A DNA stretch of 64,000 nucleotides from an uncultured Ruminococcus sp. (GTDB taxonomy: Bacteria; Bacillota; Clostridia; Lachnospirales; Lachnospiraceae), in the NCBI GenBank assembly GCA_900553885.1, contig USFD01000005.1:1-64000 (forward strand). The letters are read 5' to 3'. The notes beneath the pieces were generated by a model, which was not told where the DNA came from, made no database searches, and saw only the letters and a list, made by a program, of their open reading frames with translations. A program made the translations under genes and the position numbers. Shown here piece after piece: positions 8,803-17,145 of the stretch; positions within the stretch are counted from its first letter, which is position 1, and each line of letters opens with the position of its first letter.

Positions 8803-10698
8803 ATGGACAACAAAAATGAGTTCAAGCCGTATATACCGGCGGATAAAATCGTTCCGGAATTTACGGTAACCTCTGTTCTCATTGGTATTATCCTTGCGGT
8901 TGTGTTCGGCGCTGCCAACGCATACCTTGGACTTCTGGTCGGAATGACGATCTCTGCCTCTATCCCGGCAGCCGTTATCTCGATGGGAATCATCCGCATC
9001 ATTCTCCGCAGGGACTCTATCCTTGAGAACAACCTGGTACAGACCATCGGTTCTGCCGGTGAGTCTCTCGCAGCAGGAGCAATCTTCACGCTTCCTGCCC
9101 TGTTTCTGTGGGCCAAAGAGGGGAAAATGGCCTACCCAAGCATTATAACAATTTTCCTGATCGCTCTGTTCGGCGGTATCCTGGGCGTATGCTTTATGGT
9201 ACCTCTCCGTCAGGCGCTGATCGTGGAAGAGCACGGAACACTTCCGTTCCCGGAAGGAACTGCCTGTGCAGAAGTTCTTCTGGCAGGAGAAGAAGGCGGC
9301 AGCAAAGCCGGCGCCGTATTCTCCGGTCTTGGTATTGCCGCAGTATATAAATTTGTGGCAGACGGACTGAAACTGTTCCCCAGTGAAATCGGATATGCAT
9401 TCAAAGGATATGCCGGTTCCCAGATCGGTATCCAGGTACTGCCTTCCCTGGCAGGTGTCGGATTCATCTGCGGGCCGAAAATCTCCAGCTACATGCTGGC
9501 CGGAGGCGCTCTGAGCTGGTTCGTCCTTATGCCGGCCATTGCTCTGTTCGGTGCCGACGCAACGATCTATCCGGGTACAAAGACAATTGCGGCAATCCTG
9601 GCTGATCCCAAGCAGGGCCCGGGCGGTCTGTGGACAAACTATATCAAGTACATCGGAGCCGGAGCGGTGGCAGCCGGCGGTGTAATCAGCCTGATCAAGA
9701 CATTCCCGCTGATTATCCGTACCTTTAAACAGGCCATGTCCAGCATGGGCAGGAAGCATGAGAATAAAAATGTTGTGCGTACACAGCAGGATCTTCCCAT
9801 GTCAGTGCTGCTGATCATAATCGTAGCTATCGTTATCCTGATCTGGCTGATTCCTACCTTCCCGGTTAACCCAATCGGATCTCTGATCATTGTAATCTTC
9901 GGATTCTTCTTTGCATCAGTATCCTCGCGAATGGTAGGTCTGATCGGATCCTCAAACAACCCGGTATCCGGTATGGCCATCGCAACTATCATTATTGCCA
10001 CAGTGCTTCTGAAAGTTACAGGCACAGACGGTGTAACAGGTATGGTGGGAGCCATCGCAATCGGCGGTGTAATCTGTATCATTGCCGCAATCGCCGGAGA
10101 TACTTCTCAGGACTTAAAGACCGGATTTATCGTAGGCGCAACACCGAAGAAACAGCAGATCGGTGAAATGATCGGTGTAGTTGTTTCCGCTGCTGCTATC
10201 GGCGGTGTTCTCTACCTGCTGAATGAAGCATGGGGATACGGCACAGACCAGATCCCGGCTGCGCAGGCAACAATGATGAAGATGCTGGTTGAAGGTATTA
10301 TGGAAGCAAATCTTCCGTGGGCGCTGATTCTGATCGGTGTATGCATCGCTATTGTTATCGAGATTCTTCAGGTTCCGGTTATGCCTTTTGCGGTAGGTAT
10401 GTATCTGCCCTTCAGCTTAAGCGCCGGCATTATGGCCGGTGGCGCTGTCCGCTGGATCGTAGAACGGATCAAAGGATCTGACGAAGAAAAGAAAGAGCGT
10501 GCAGACCGCGGCGTACTCTTTACTTCCGGACTGATCGCCGGAGAAGGTATTATGGGTATTGTACTGGCCGTTCTGGCTGTTGCCGGTGTGGATGGAAAAA
10601 TCAAGCTTCCATTCTCCCTCCCGCAGATCGGAAGTCTTATTATCTTTGTTGTACTTCTCTTCGGACTGTTCAAACTGTGCATGAAGAAGAATAAATAA
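8803..10698 (+). CDS. OPT-family oligopeptide transporter
   Basis: 631 residues from the ATG at 8803, chosen because AAGGA lies 9 nt upstream; the earlier ATG at 8794 abuts that site. The protein is almost entirely hydrophobic, with about 14-16 predicted membrane segments. It carries the OPT hallmark AGDTSQDLKTGFIVGATP near residue 440 and NNPVSGMAI near residue 385. OPT proteins import peptides or metal chelates with protons. The following two genes, a PqqD-like protein and a small membrane protein, share its orientation and suggest a linked function. Confidence 0.93.
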   Translation: MDNKNEFKPYIPADKIVPEFTVTSVLIGIILAVVFGAANAYLGLLVGMTISASIPAAVISMGIIRIILRRDSILENNLVQTIGSAGESLAAGAIFTLPALFLWAKEGKMAYPSIITIFLIALFGGILGVCFMVPLRQALIVEEHGTLPFPEGTACAEVLLAGEEGGSKAGAVFSGLGIAAVYKFVADGLKLFPSEIGYAFKGYAGSQIGIQVLPSLAGVGFICGPKISSYMLAGGALSWFVLMPAIALFGADATIYPGTKTIAAILADPKQGPGGLWTNYIKYIGAGAVAAGGVISLIKTFPLIIRTFKQAMSSMGRKHENKNVVRTQQDLPMSVLLIIIVAIVILIWLIPTFPVNPIGSLIIVIFGFFFASVSSRMVGLIGSSNNPVSGMAIATIIIATVLLKVTGTDGVTGMVGAIAIGGVICIIAAIAGDTSQDLKTGFIVGATPKKQQIGEMIGVVVSAAAIGGVLYLLNEAWGYGTDQIPAAQATMMKMLVEGIMEANLPWALILIGVCIAIVIEILQVPVMPFAVGMYLPFSLSAGIMAGGAVRWIVERIKGSDEEKKERADRGVLFTSGLIAGEGIMGIVLAVLAVAGVDGKIKLPFSLPQIGSLIIFVVLLFGLFKLCMKKNK

Positions 10699-10705
10699 TT
10701 TCCCG

Positions 10706-10767
10706 CAGCGCCGGAGTGCGCGGAAAGACTGCTGTATAATGCAGTTCTTCCGCCATACCCGGCGCTG
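10706..10767 (+). terminator. Two-tier hairpin between the OPT and PqqD-like genes
   Basis: An outer perfect 9-bp stem CAGCGCCGG / CCGGCGCTG encloses an inner imperfect stem (GCGGAA..ACTGC with GCAGT..TTCCGC). No T-run follows. It may protect or process the transporter message and lower downstream expression rather than stop transcription. Confidence 0.5.
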
Positions 10768-10803
10768 TATTTGGCATTGATGTAAAAAGGAGAAATCAGA
10801 AAA

Positions 10804-11157
10804 ATGAAAAAGAAAAACCGGCAGAATTATCTGGATTATATTCCGGTAAAAAATCCGGATATTGAATCTCATATAAACGAAGACGGAAAGGCGGTTCTCC
10901 TTATCGAATGGAACGGCTTTTATCACAGAATCGCCCAGCGGTTCTTCCACCGCCCAAGGGTCAGCGATATTACGCTGGATGAAACCGGTACATTTGTATG
11001 GGAGGCAATTGACGGAGAAAAAGACGTACACCAGCTTTCCAAAGAAATGGAGGCGCATTTCCCGAAAATGGAAAAGTCTCTGTCCCGTCTGATTAAATTT
11101 CTCGAGATTATGCACGATAACCATATGATTCACTGGAAGGGGGAGAAGCAGAAATAA
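10804..11157 (+). CDS. PqqD-like (RiPP recognition element) protein
   Basis: 117 residues. The central part (WNGFYHRIAQRFFHRPRV, ITLDETGTFVWEAIDGEKDVHQLSKEMEAHFP) followed by a helix ending IMHDNHMIHW matches the PqqD fold pattern: a small winged-helix domain that binds leader peptides of ribosomally made peptides. A GGAGAA site precedes the ATG. Its stop TAA overlaps the next gene's ATG by one base. There is no radical SAM enzyme or precursor gene nearby. A peptide-sensing or peptide-delivering partner of the OPT transporter is inferred, not shown. Confidence 0.75.
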   Translation: MKKKNRQNYLDYIPVKNPDIESHINEDGKAVLLIEWNGFYHRIAQRFFHRPRVSDITLDETGTFVWEAIDGEKDVHQLSKEMEAHFPKMEKSLSRLIKFLEIMHDNHMIHWKGEKQK

Positions 11158-11501
11158 TGCTGAAATATATTCCCTATGTTCTCCTCTTTGCTCTTGTCAC
11201 TATGATCATCTATGCCTGGGGTCTGTGGCGTTCGGTCCGTCAGAATCAGGATCTGTCCAATCTGCTGGCATCAAAAGGCGTGGCAAAAGTCAGAAAAGCA
11301 CTCCGCAAAAATAAGGAGCTGACCTTAAAAGAGCTGGAGCCGTTTGTAAAGGACCTGACTGCGAAACAGCCCTTCAGCAGACAGCAGATTGCCGTAACAG
11401 ACCCGAAAGAATTTCTGGAGTCCATACTGCCCTATATGATACGGCAGAAAATGATTACAGAAAGCAAAGAGGGCGGCCGTACGGTATACCGGCTGAAATA
11501 G
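11157..11501 (+). CDS. Small membrane-anchored protein of unknown function
   Basis: 114 residues, not recognised. One N-terminal membrane segment (about residues 3-22, YIPYVLLFALVTMIIYAWG) is followed by a charged, mostly helical cytoplasmic part. The sequence VAKVRKALRKNKELTLKELEPFVKDL reads like a small winged-helix or helical segment. The start overlaps the stop of the PqqD-like gene (TAATG), so translation is coupled and the products probably act together. It is followed by a strong bidirectional terminator. Confidence 0.75.
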   Translation: MLKYIPYVLLFALVTMIIYAWGLWRSVRQNQDLSNLLASKGVAKVRKALRKNKELTLKELEPFVKDLTAKQPFSRQQIAVTDPKEFLESILPYMIRQKMITESKEGGRTVYRLK

Positions 11502-11538
11502 CCGGAAAATCCGGTTAATATCAATTTTAATTTTCTAA

Positions 11539-11617
11539 AACAAAGAAAGAGACAGTCCCATAGGAAACCCGGCTTTTTAAACTCCGGACTTCCTGTGGGA
11601 CTGTCTCTTTCTTTGTT
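11539..11617. terminator. Bidirectional terminator between convergent genes
   Basis: 28-nt arms (11539-11566 and 11590-11617) pair with a single G-T mismatch. The A-rich start and T-rich end give a terminator-like tail on both strands. It separates the OPT operon from the convergent peptidase gene. Confidence 0.85.
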
Positions 11618-11745
11618 CAAATTTATTGCAGCAACTATCTTGCTCTGACCTGCATTGTCTGTTTTCCGGGATCATATCCTCGGTATTTCTACGGTTAAGA
11701 ATATCTTGTTCTCTGTTGTAACTGTATCTCCCTCCCGGTATCTGA

Positions 11746-13206
11746 TTACTGTTCTGCCAGCCGTCTCAGCACGTCTTTCAGGAACCGGTAAAACCGCTCA
11801 AAGGAATCCAGCGGCAGGCTCTCGTCCGGTGTATGCACATCTTTCAGCGTCGGACCTACAGCGATGGCGTCCAGTCCGGGCAGTGCGTCAGAAAACAGTC
11901 CGCACTCCAGGCCCGCATGAATGGCCTCAACCTTCAGCTCTGTTCCGAACAGATCTCTGTAGCTGTCCTGAAGCACCTTGCGTACCGGGGATTCCTCCTT
12001 ATAACTCCATCCCGGATACTCGCCGCTGAAGGAAGTCTCAAATCCGAACACTTCTCCGTACAGGCGCAGGCGCTCCTTCATCTCTTCCTGAAGGGAGCCG
12101 ACAGAAGACCGGGGAGAGAATACAAGTACCGCTTTATCCTCCTCTGTCCGTACTACTCCCATATTCATGGAGGTTACGACAAATCCGTCCATCTTAAGGT
12201 TTCTTTTCTGGACTCCGTTGGGCGCCAGATATAATGCTCTTACAATGGCTTTTGCATCTTCATCTGAAAGGACATCTGCTGATGCTCCTTCCTCCACTGA
12301 GGTCTCGCAGGAGAAATCCGGCTCATCCGAAGAAAGCTCCGCTGCAAATGTCTCAGCAAGGCTGCAGGAGAGTTCTTCCGCCTTTTTCGCCTCTGAATCC
12401 TCCGTGAAAAGAAGGGAAGCCATGCACTCCCGCGGGATGGCATTGTCCTTGCTTCCGCCGGCCACATTGACCAGTTTTCCGTCTGTCTCCTTCATTATGC
12501 TGTGAAGCATTCTGCCCATCAGTATATTGCCGTTCTGACGCTCTTTGTTGATATCCATTCCGGAATGTCCTCCCAGAAGTCCGGAGATCTCAATCTGAAC
12601 CAGGGTTCCCTCTGCTTTCTCCCGTTTTACCGGGCGCACACACTCTACCCGCAGACCTCCGGCGCAGCTTACTGTGGCAATTCCCTCATCCTCAGAATCC
12701 ATATTAATCATAGTTCTGGCGCTGATCAGAGATTTATCCAGAGCTTTGGCCCCGTTCAATCCTACTTCTTCTTCCGTCGTAAACACACACTCTACCGGCG
12801 GATGCTTGATATCTTCATCATCCAGCACCATCAGCATCAGAGCCACTGCCACACCGTTGTCCGCGCCCAGAGTAGTGCCGTTGGCGGTAAGGACTCCATC
12901 TTTTACAACCAGGTCGATTCCGTCTTTTTCGAAATCATGCTCCACTCCTGCGATCTTTTCACATACCATATCAATATGTCCCTGAAGCATAACTGCAGGC
13001 TTATCTTCTGCTCCTTTGCTTCCGCCTTTTTTTATAATTACATTATGCGCCTCATCCTGATGAACCCAGAGGCCTCTGTCTTCTGCGAATTTAACAAGAT
13101 AGTCGCTGATCCCTTTTTCATTTCCTGAACCTCTGGGGATCGCGCTGATCTCCTCAAAAAAGTGAAATAATTTTTCCGGCTGGTAGCCTGTAATCTTATA
13201 TTCCAT
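11746..13206 (-). CDS. pepD: Aminoacyl-histidine dipeptidase, M20 family
   Basis: 486 residues from the ATG at 13206, preceded by GAGGAAG; the open frame upstream of it is not protein-like. The protein starts MEYKITGYQPEKLFHFFEEISAIPRGS. Zinc-binding M20 motifs are visible: LQGHIDMVCEK near residue 80, GADNGVAVALML near residue 115 and the catalytic TTEEEVGLNGA around residue 145. SGLLGGHSGMDI marks the lid/dimerisation domain. It cleaves Xaa-His dipeptides in the cytosol, which fits use of peptides imported by the convergent OPT transporter. Confidence 0.93.
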   Translation of the reverse strand: MEYKITGYQPEKLFHFFEEISAIPRGSGNEKGISDYLVKFAEDRGLWVHQDEAHNVIIKKGGSKGAEDKPAVMLQGHIDMVCEKIAGVEHDFEKDGIDLVVKDGVLTANGTTLGADNGVAVALMLMVLDDEDIKHPPVECVFTTEEEVGLNGAKALDKSLISARTMINMDSEDEGIATVSCAGGLRVECVRPVKREKAEGTLVQIEISGLLGGHSGMDINKERQNGNILMGRMLHSIMKETDGKLVNVAGGSKDNAIPRECMASLLFTEDSEAKKAEELSCSLAETFAAELSSDEPDFSCETSVEEGASADVLSDEDAKAIVRALYLAPNGVQKRNLKMDGFVVTSMNMGVVRTEEDKAVLVFSPRSSVGSLQEEMKERLRLYGEVFGFETSFSGEYPGWSYKEESPVRKVLQDSYRDLFGTELKVEAIHAGLECGLFSDALPGLDAIAVGPTLKDVHTPDESLPLDSFERFYRFLKDVLRRLAEQ

Positions 13207-13451
13207 TTCTCTTCCTCTTTTCTGTCTGCATTTTTCTCTATTCTGCCCGGAAACAGTCCGGAACATGCCGGCCGATCCGGCGGATACAGCCTTTATTATT
13301 ATAGCAGGTTTTTCTGTAAATTTCATCTTTTGCTTTTCCGCACCGGATTGTATCCTTGATGAATACCTTTCTGTTTCATCCTCGCCATGCTGCATCTCTT
13401 CCGCCGCGTCATTCTATTGCTTTTCCTTTTCCTGTATTCTGTATATTTTTC

Positions 13452-13480
13452 TTGACACTTCCCGGCATAAAGGCTACAAT
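13452..13480 (+). promoter_or_regulatory. Sigma-A promoter for the M-box/mgtE transcript
   Basis: TTGACA (13452-13457) and TACAAT (13475-13480) are separated by 17 nt. Transcription would begin near 13487, just ahead of the riboswitch. Confidence 0.85.
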
Positions 13481-13500
13481 AGACACGGAAAATCTTATAT

Positions 13501-13661
13501 TTTCGGTAGGTGAGGTTACCACAGGGATTGGGAATTTCCCGAAGACTGCTGCCGCAAGATTGTGGAGACACAATGCGCTGGTCAGCAGGAAGCGTCGTGA
13601 AGGCGCGTCCTAATGCAGTTAATATGCCCTGTGATACTAAAGCTTGGACGATACGCCCTTA
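13501..13661 (+). ncRNA. M-box magnesium riboswitch (ykoK leader)
   Basis: The leader contains the conserved M-box blocks in order: GGTAGGTGAGGTTACC, GACTGCTGCCGC, a variable arm, CCTAATGCAGTTAAT, GCCCTGTGATACTAAAGC and TTGGACGATACGCC. This class of RNA binds Mg2+ and turns off expression of magnesium transporters. It is followed by a terminator hairpin at 13687-13718 and by mgtE, matching the expected arrangement: high Mg2+ favours termination. Confidence 0.93.
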
Positions 13662-13686
13662 AAAATGCAGCAGATTCTGCTCGGTT

Positions 13687-13718
13687 CCGTCATTGTCCAG
13701 GCAATGGCGGTTTTATTT
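13687..13718 (+). terminator. M-box-controlled intrinsic terminator
   Basis: CCGTCATTG / CAATGGCGG (9 bp with one G-U pair) closes a 6-nt loop and is followed directly by TTTTATTTT. It is the likely expression platform of the magnesium riboswitch. Confidence 0.85.
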
Positions 13719-13719
13719 T

Positions 13720-13748
13720 GCGCAGATCCAACTATGCGGGATCTGCGC
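13720..13748 (+). repeat. Second hairpin in the mgtE leader
   Basis: GCGCAGATCC and GGATCTGCGC form a perfect 10-bp stem with a 9-nt loop, immediately after the terminator T-run. No T-run follows it. Its role is unknown; it could be an RNA stability or second regulatory element. Confidence 0.7.
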
Positions 13749-13820
13749 AAAACAGAGCACTCCAGGCTTGCAGTACCGGAAATTCTGAAAAAAACACGGA
13801 TAAAAAGAGGAGGTGAGGTT

Positions 13821-14006
13821 ATGGACTCTGGCGCCGGTTATCACTTGTGCGGCTTAAAAATCAAAAATTCAATAAAGAGAGGTAATACTTATGAACAGAG
13901 ATATTTTTGTAAAGCTTCTGGAACAGCGTCAGTTCAAAGCAGTAAGAAGTATTCTGGATGTTATGAACGAAGTGGACATAGCCTTGCTGCTCTCCGAACT
14001 GGATGA
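13821..14006 (+). CDS. Possible 61-codon leader ORF overlapping the mgtE start
   Basis: An ATG at 13821 is preceded by a near-perfect Shine-Dalgarno sequence (AGGAGGTGAGG, about 7 nt spacing), stronger than that of mgtE itself. The frame begins MDSGAGYHLCGLK and runs out of frame into mgtE for about 116 nt. The composition is not convincing as a folded protein. It may act as a translated leader that influences mgtE translation, or be chance. Confidence 0.3.
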   Translation: MDSGAGYHLCGLKIKNSIKRGNTYEQRYFCKASGTASVQSSKKYSGCYERSGHSLAALRTG

Positions 14007-15222
14007 CAAAGCCCTGGCTCTTGCATTCCGTCTGATTCCAAAGGACAAAGCGGCCGAAGTGTTTGCCAACATGGATGCTTCCATGCAAACGTATCTTGTA
14101 CAGGTCTTTACAGAAAAAGAGCTGAAAGAACTGGTGGAAGATCTGTACATGGACGACACTGTGGACATGCTGGAGGAGCTTCCGGCCAATCTGGTCACCC
14201 GGATCCTGGATACGGTATCTGCGGAAGACCGCATTAAGATTAACGAACTGCTGAATTATCCCGCTGACAGCGCGGGCAGCATTATGACAACAGAATATGT
14301 GGATCTGAGAAAGAATATGACCGTAGCGCAGGCCATGGCGCATATCAAAGAAACCGGTATCCACAAAGAGACGATTTATACCTGCTATGTAACAGAGCGC
14401 CGGAGACTGATCGGAACGGTATCTGCAAAAGAGCTGATGACAGAAAGCGACGATATGGTAATTGAAACCCTGATGGAAACCGAGATCATCTCCGTTGGAA
14501 CCCATACTGACAAAGAGGAGGTAGCGCGGCTGTTTACCAAATATGATCTCATTGCTCTTCCTGTCCTGGATGAGGACGATCATATGGTAGGTATTGTCAC
14601 CTTCGACGATGCAATGGATGTTATGGTAGAGGAAGCTACGGAAGATATTACGAAAATGGCCGCCATTAACCCCAGTGAAAAGCCCTATTTTGCGACCTCC
14701 GTACTGGATCACGCCAAAAGCCGGATCCCCTGGCTTCTTGTACTGATGTTTACCTCCATTATCACAGGAGCTATTATCACGAAATATGAGAACGCTTTTG
14801 CCGCCATTCCGCTTCTTGTCTCCTTTATCCCCATGCTGATGGATACCGGCGGAAACTGCGGTTCCCAGAGTGCTACCCTGATCATCCGCGGACTGGCTCT
14901 GGATGAAATCCATTTCCGTGATCTGTTCCGGGTTATATTTAAGGAATTCCGTATCTCACTGATCTGCGGAGGGGTTCTTGCCGCGGCTAACGGGATCCGC
15001 ATTCTGATCATGTACAGAGATCCCCAGCTGGCTCTTGTCATTGCTCTGTCACTGGTTGCCACGGTTATTATTTCAAAACTGATCGGCTGTACGCTTCCCC
15101 TGTTTGCGGAAAAGCTTCATCTGGATCCGGCACTGATGGCCTCCCCGCTGATCACAACACTGGTAGATACTTTTTCAATCCTGATTTACTTTAATATCGC
15201 AACCATGCTGTTTCATCTGTAA
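13891..15222 (+). CDS. mgtE: Magnesium transporter MgtE
   Basis: 443 residues, the normal MgtE length. The N-terminal superhelical domain (FVKLLEQRQFKAVRSILDVMNEVDIALLLSEL) is followed by two CBS domains (about residues 130-255, with DSAGSIMTTEYV and DEDDHMVGIVTFDDAMDVM) and about five membrane segments. The Mg2+-selective pore region carries MDTGGNCGSQSATLIIRGLAL. AGAGAGG precedes the ATG. Expression is expected to be controlled by the M-box leader, giving a second control beyond the CBS Mg2+ sensor. Confidence 0.97.
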   Translation: MNRDIFVKLLEQRQFKAVRSILDVMNEVDIALLLSELDDKALALAFRLIPKDKAAEVFANMDASMQTYLVQVFTEKELKELVEDLYMDDTVDMLEELPANLVTRILDTVSAEDRIKINELLNYPADSAGSIMTTEYVDLRKNMTVAQAMAHIKETGIHKETIYTCYVTERRRLIGTVSAKELMTESDDMVIETLMETEIISVGTHTDKEEVARLFTKYDLIALPVLDEDDHMVGIVTFDDAMDVMVEEATEDITKMAAINPSEKPYFATSVLDHAKSRIPWLLVLMFTSIITGAIITKYENAFAAIPLLVSFIPMLMDTGGNCGSQSATLIIRGLALDEIHFRDLFRVIFKEFRISLICGGVLAAANGIRILIMYRDPQLALVIALSLVATVIISKLIGCTLPLFAEKLHLDPALMASPLITTLVDTFSILIYFNIATMLFHL

Positions 15223-15250
15223 CAGCAAAATTCACAACCATATTCAACAG

Positions 15251-15302
15251 AAACGGCTGCATGAGCGCTCAGGAAACTTTCTGAGCACTCATGCAGCCGT
15301 TT
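15251..15302. terminator. Bidirectional terminator between mgtE and ilvE
   Basis: 22-nt arms pair with a single mismatch around an 8-nt loop. A T-run follows on the plus strand, and A residues before the stem give a short one on the minus strand. It lies between two convergent genes. Confidence 0.88.
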
Positions 15303-15342
15303 TTCTTTCCGGGAAACTGTCCGGAGTATTGTTCTGTTGTTT

Positions 15343-16368
15343 TTACTCGATTACCTTGAGCCATCCTTCCGGAGCCTCGATGTGACCCATCTGGATACCG
15401 GTCAGTGTATCGTACAGTTTCTGGATCGTCGGTCCCATCTTCTCCATTCCGCTCGGGAAGCAGATCTCCTCACCGTGATTTACAACTTTGCCTACCGGGG
15501 AGATTACAGCTGCTGTTCCGCAAAGACCGCACTCTGCAAAATCTTTTACTTCATCAAAGTATACATCCCTCTCTTCTACTTCCAGTCCAAGATAATGCTC
15601 TGCCACATACATCAGGGATCTTCTTGTAATCGAAGGAAGAATCGTTGTGGAATGCGGTGTTACAATCTTATTGTCCTTTGTAACAAAAAGGAAGTTTGCT
15701 CCTCCGGTCTCCTCTACCTTTGTTCTGGTAGCTGAATCCAGGTACATGTTTTCATCAAATCCGTTTGCATGAGCTGTCACAATTGCGTGAAGACTCATAG
15801 CATAGTTCAGACCTGCTTTGATATGGCCTGTTCCGTGGGGCGCCGCACGGTCAAAATCTGATACACAGATTGTAATCGGCTTTACGCCGCCCTTGAAATA
15901 CGGGCCTACCGGTGTTGTAAATACACGGAACTGATACTCATCCGCCGGTTTTACTCCGATTACAGGATTAATGCCGAACATATAAGGTCTGATATATAAT
16001 GTAGCGCCTGATCCGTAGGGCGGAACATAGGCTGCATTTGCCTTTACAGTCTGAACAACCGCATCTACAAAACGCTCCTCCGGGAATACCGGCATCTCCA
16101 GACGTTTCGCTGAATCCACCATACGGGAAGCATTAAGATCCGGACGGAAAGTCACGATATGTCCGTCTTCTGTTGTGTAGGCTTTCATTCCCTCAAATAC
16201 GGTCTGAGCGTACTGGAGAACACCTGCACATTCATTCATTACAATATTCGGATCATCAATCAGAGCGCCTTCATCCCATTTTCCGTCTTTATAATTCGAC
16301 ACATAGCGCTTATCTGTCTGAATATAGGCAAATCCAAGATTTTTCCAGTCAAGATTTTTTTTCTCCAT
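15343..16368 (-). CDS. ilvE: Branched-chain amino acid aminotransferase
   Basis: 341 residues from the ATG at 16368, with GGAGGAG 6-7 nt upstream. The fold type IV PLP enzyme converts 2-keto acids to Val, Leu and Ile with glutamate. Visible landmarks are YAQTVFEGMKAY near the N-terminus, the HIKAGLNYAMSLHA segment containing the PLP lysine, and KVEETGGANFLFVT and GTAAVISPVGKV in the C-terminal half. It lies downstream of ilvB-ilvN on the same strand, separated by a strong hairpin, so it may have its own promoter. Confidence 0.95.
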   Translation of the reverse strand: MEKKNLDWKNLGFAYIQTDKRYVSNYKDGKWDEGALIDDPNIVMNECAGVLQYAQTVFEGMKAYTTEDGHIVTFRPDLNASRMVDSAKRLEMPVFPEERFVDAVVQTVKANAAYVPPYGSGATLYIRPYMFGINPVIGVKPADEYQFRVFTTPVGPYFKGGVKPITICVSDFDRAAPHGTGHIKAGLNYAMSLHAIVTAHANGFDENMYLDSATRTKVEETGGANFLFVTKDNKIVTPHSTTILPSITRRSLMYVAEHYLGLEVEERDVYFDEVKDFAECGLCGTAAVISPVGKVVNHGEEICFPSGMEKMGPTIQKLYDTLTGIQMGHIEAPEGWLKVIE

Positions 16369-16545
16369 TACGACTCCTCCATTCCTCTGCATTATGCAGG
16401 TCAACAACTTTTTCTACGTTGACCATTATAATACTGCCCTTAAAAAAAATCAAGAGTGCGCTCGGTTTTTTTGCAACTCGTCTGCTCATGCCAGCTCGAT
16501 TCCGCCGCCCTGCGGCTCCATCTCGCTGTATGGCGTCCGCCATAT

Positions 16546-16609
16546 GGAGAAAAAGGCCGGAACCACCTTCTGCAAGCCAGCTTGCAAGTTGGTTCCGGCC
16601 TTTTTCTCC
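16546..16609. terminator. Hairpin terminator after ilvN
   Basis: Perfect 20-nt arms (16546-16565 and 16590-16609) start with GGAGAAAAAGG. An inner TGCAAG/CTTGCA stem extends the fold. It lies 12 nt after the ilvN stop on the minus strand. Confidence 0.8.
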
Positions 16610-16620
16610 GCATGTGCAGA

Positions 16621-17130
16621 CTAGCGTTCCATCATGCTGATGGATTCTATGCCTACGCTGCCGCCGCGGACTACTTCGATTGTTTTGAATTCTTCCTTCA
16701 TCAGTTTGACTACTGCGTCGTTTTTTGTTGCGGTCTGAACGAACTCTACGAGGACGCTGTCTCTGCCGTAGTCGATTACCTTTGCCTTAAAAGTCTCTGC
16801 GATCTGGAAGACTTCTACCTTGTCCTCCGGGGTGCATTTGAATACTTTTACATAGAGGATTTCTTTCATTCTTACGAATATATCCGTAAAATCAATTACC
16901 TTGATTACTTCGATTGTACGGTTGAGCTGCTTTTTTATCTGCTCAAAGGTCTCGTCGTCGCTTACTGTCGCTATGGTCATTCTGGACACTGTAGGATCTT
17001 CTGTGGTTCCTACAGTCAGACTGTCCAGATTATATGATTTTGCGGAAAACAGACCGGATATTTTAGAAAGAACACCAACCTGATTCTCCACATATAAGGA
17101 TATCCATCTTTTTTTTACGCTATTATCCAT
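16621..17130 (-). CDS. ilvN: Acetolactate synthase small subunit
   Basis: 169 residues. The N-terminal ACT domain reads WISLYVENQVGVLSKISGLFSAKSYNLDSLTVG, the typical valine-binding regulatory fold. The C-terminal domain (KVEVFQIAETFKAKVIDYGRDSVLVEFV) matches ALS_ss_C. It activates the large subunit and gives feedback inhibition by valine. It is 15 nt downstream of ilvB, in the same operon. Confidence 0.95.
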   Translation of the reverse strand: MDNSVKKRWISLYVENQVGVLSKISGLFSAKSYNLDSLTVGTTEDPTVSRMTIATVSDDETFEQIKKQLNRTIEVIKVIDFTDIFVRMKEILYVKVFKCTPEDKVEVFQIAETFKAKVIDYGRDSVLVEFVQTATKNDAVVKLMKEEFKTIEVVRGGSVGIESISMMER

Positions 17131-17145
17131 TATCCTGCCTCCTTC

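Noticed and set aside
13207..13395. N-terminal extension of the dipeptidase frame
   Set aside because: The extra 63 residues are basic and unlike the family; a good ribosome-binding site precedes the ATG at 13206.
13861..14913. 350-codon minus-strand frame opposite mgtE
   Set aside because: It is antisense to a clear MgtE gene and has the His/Gln-rich composition of a shadow frame.
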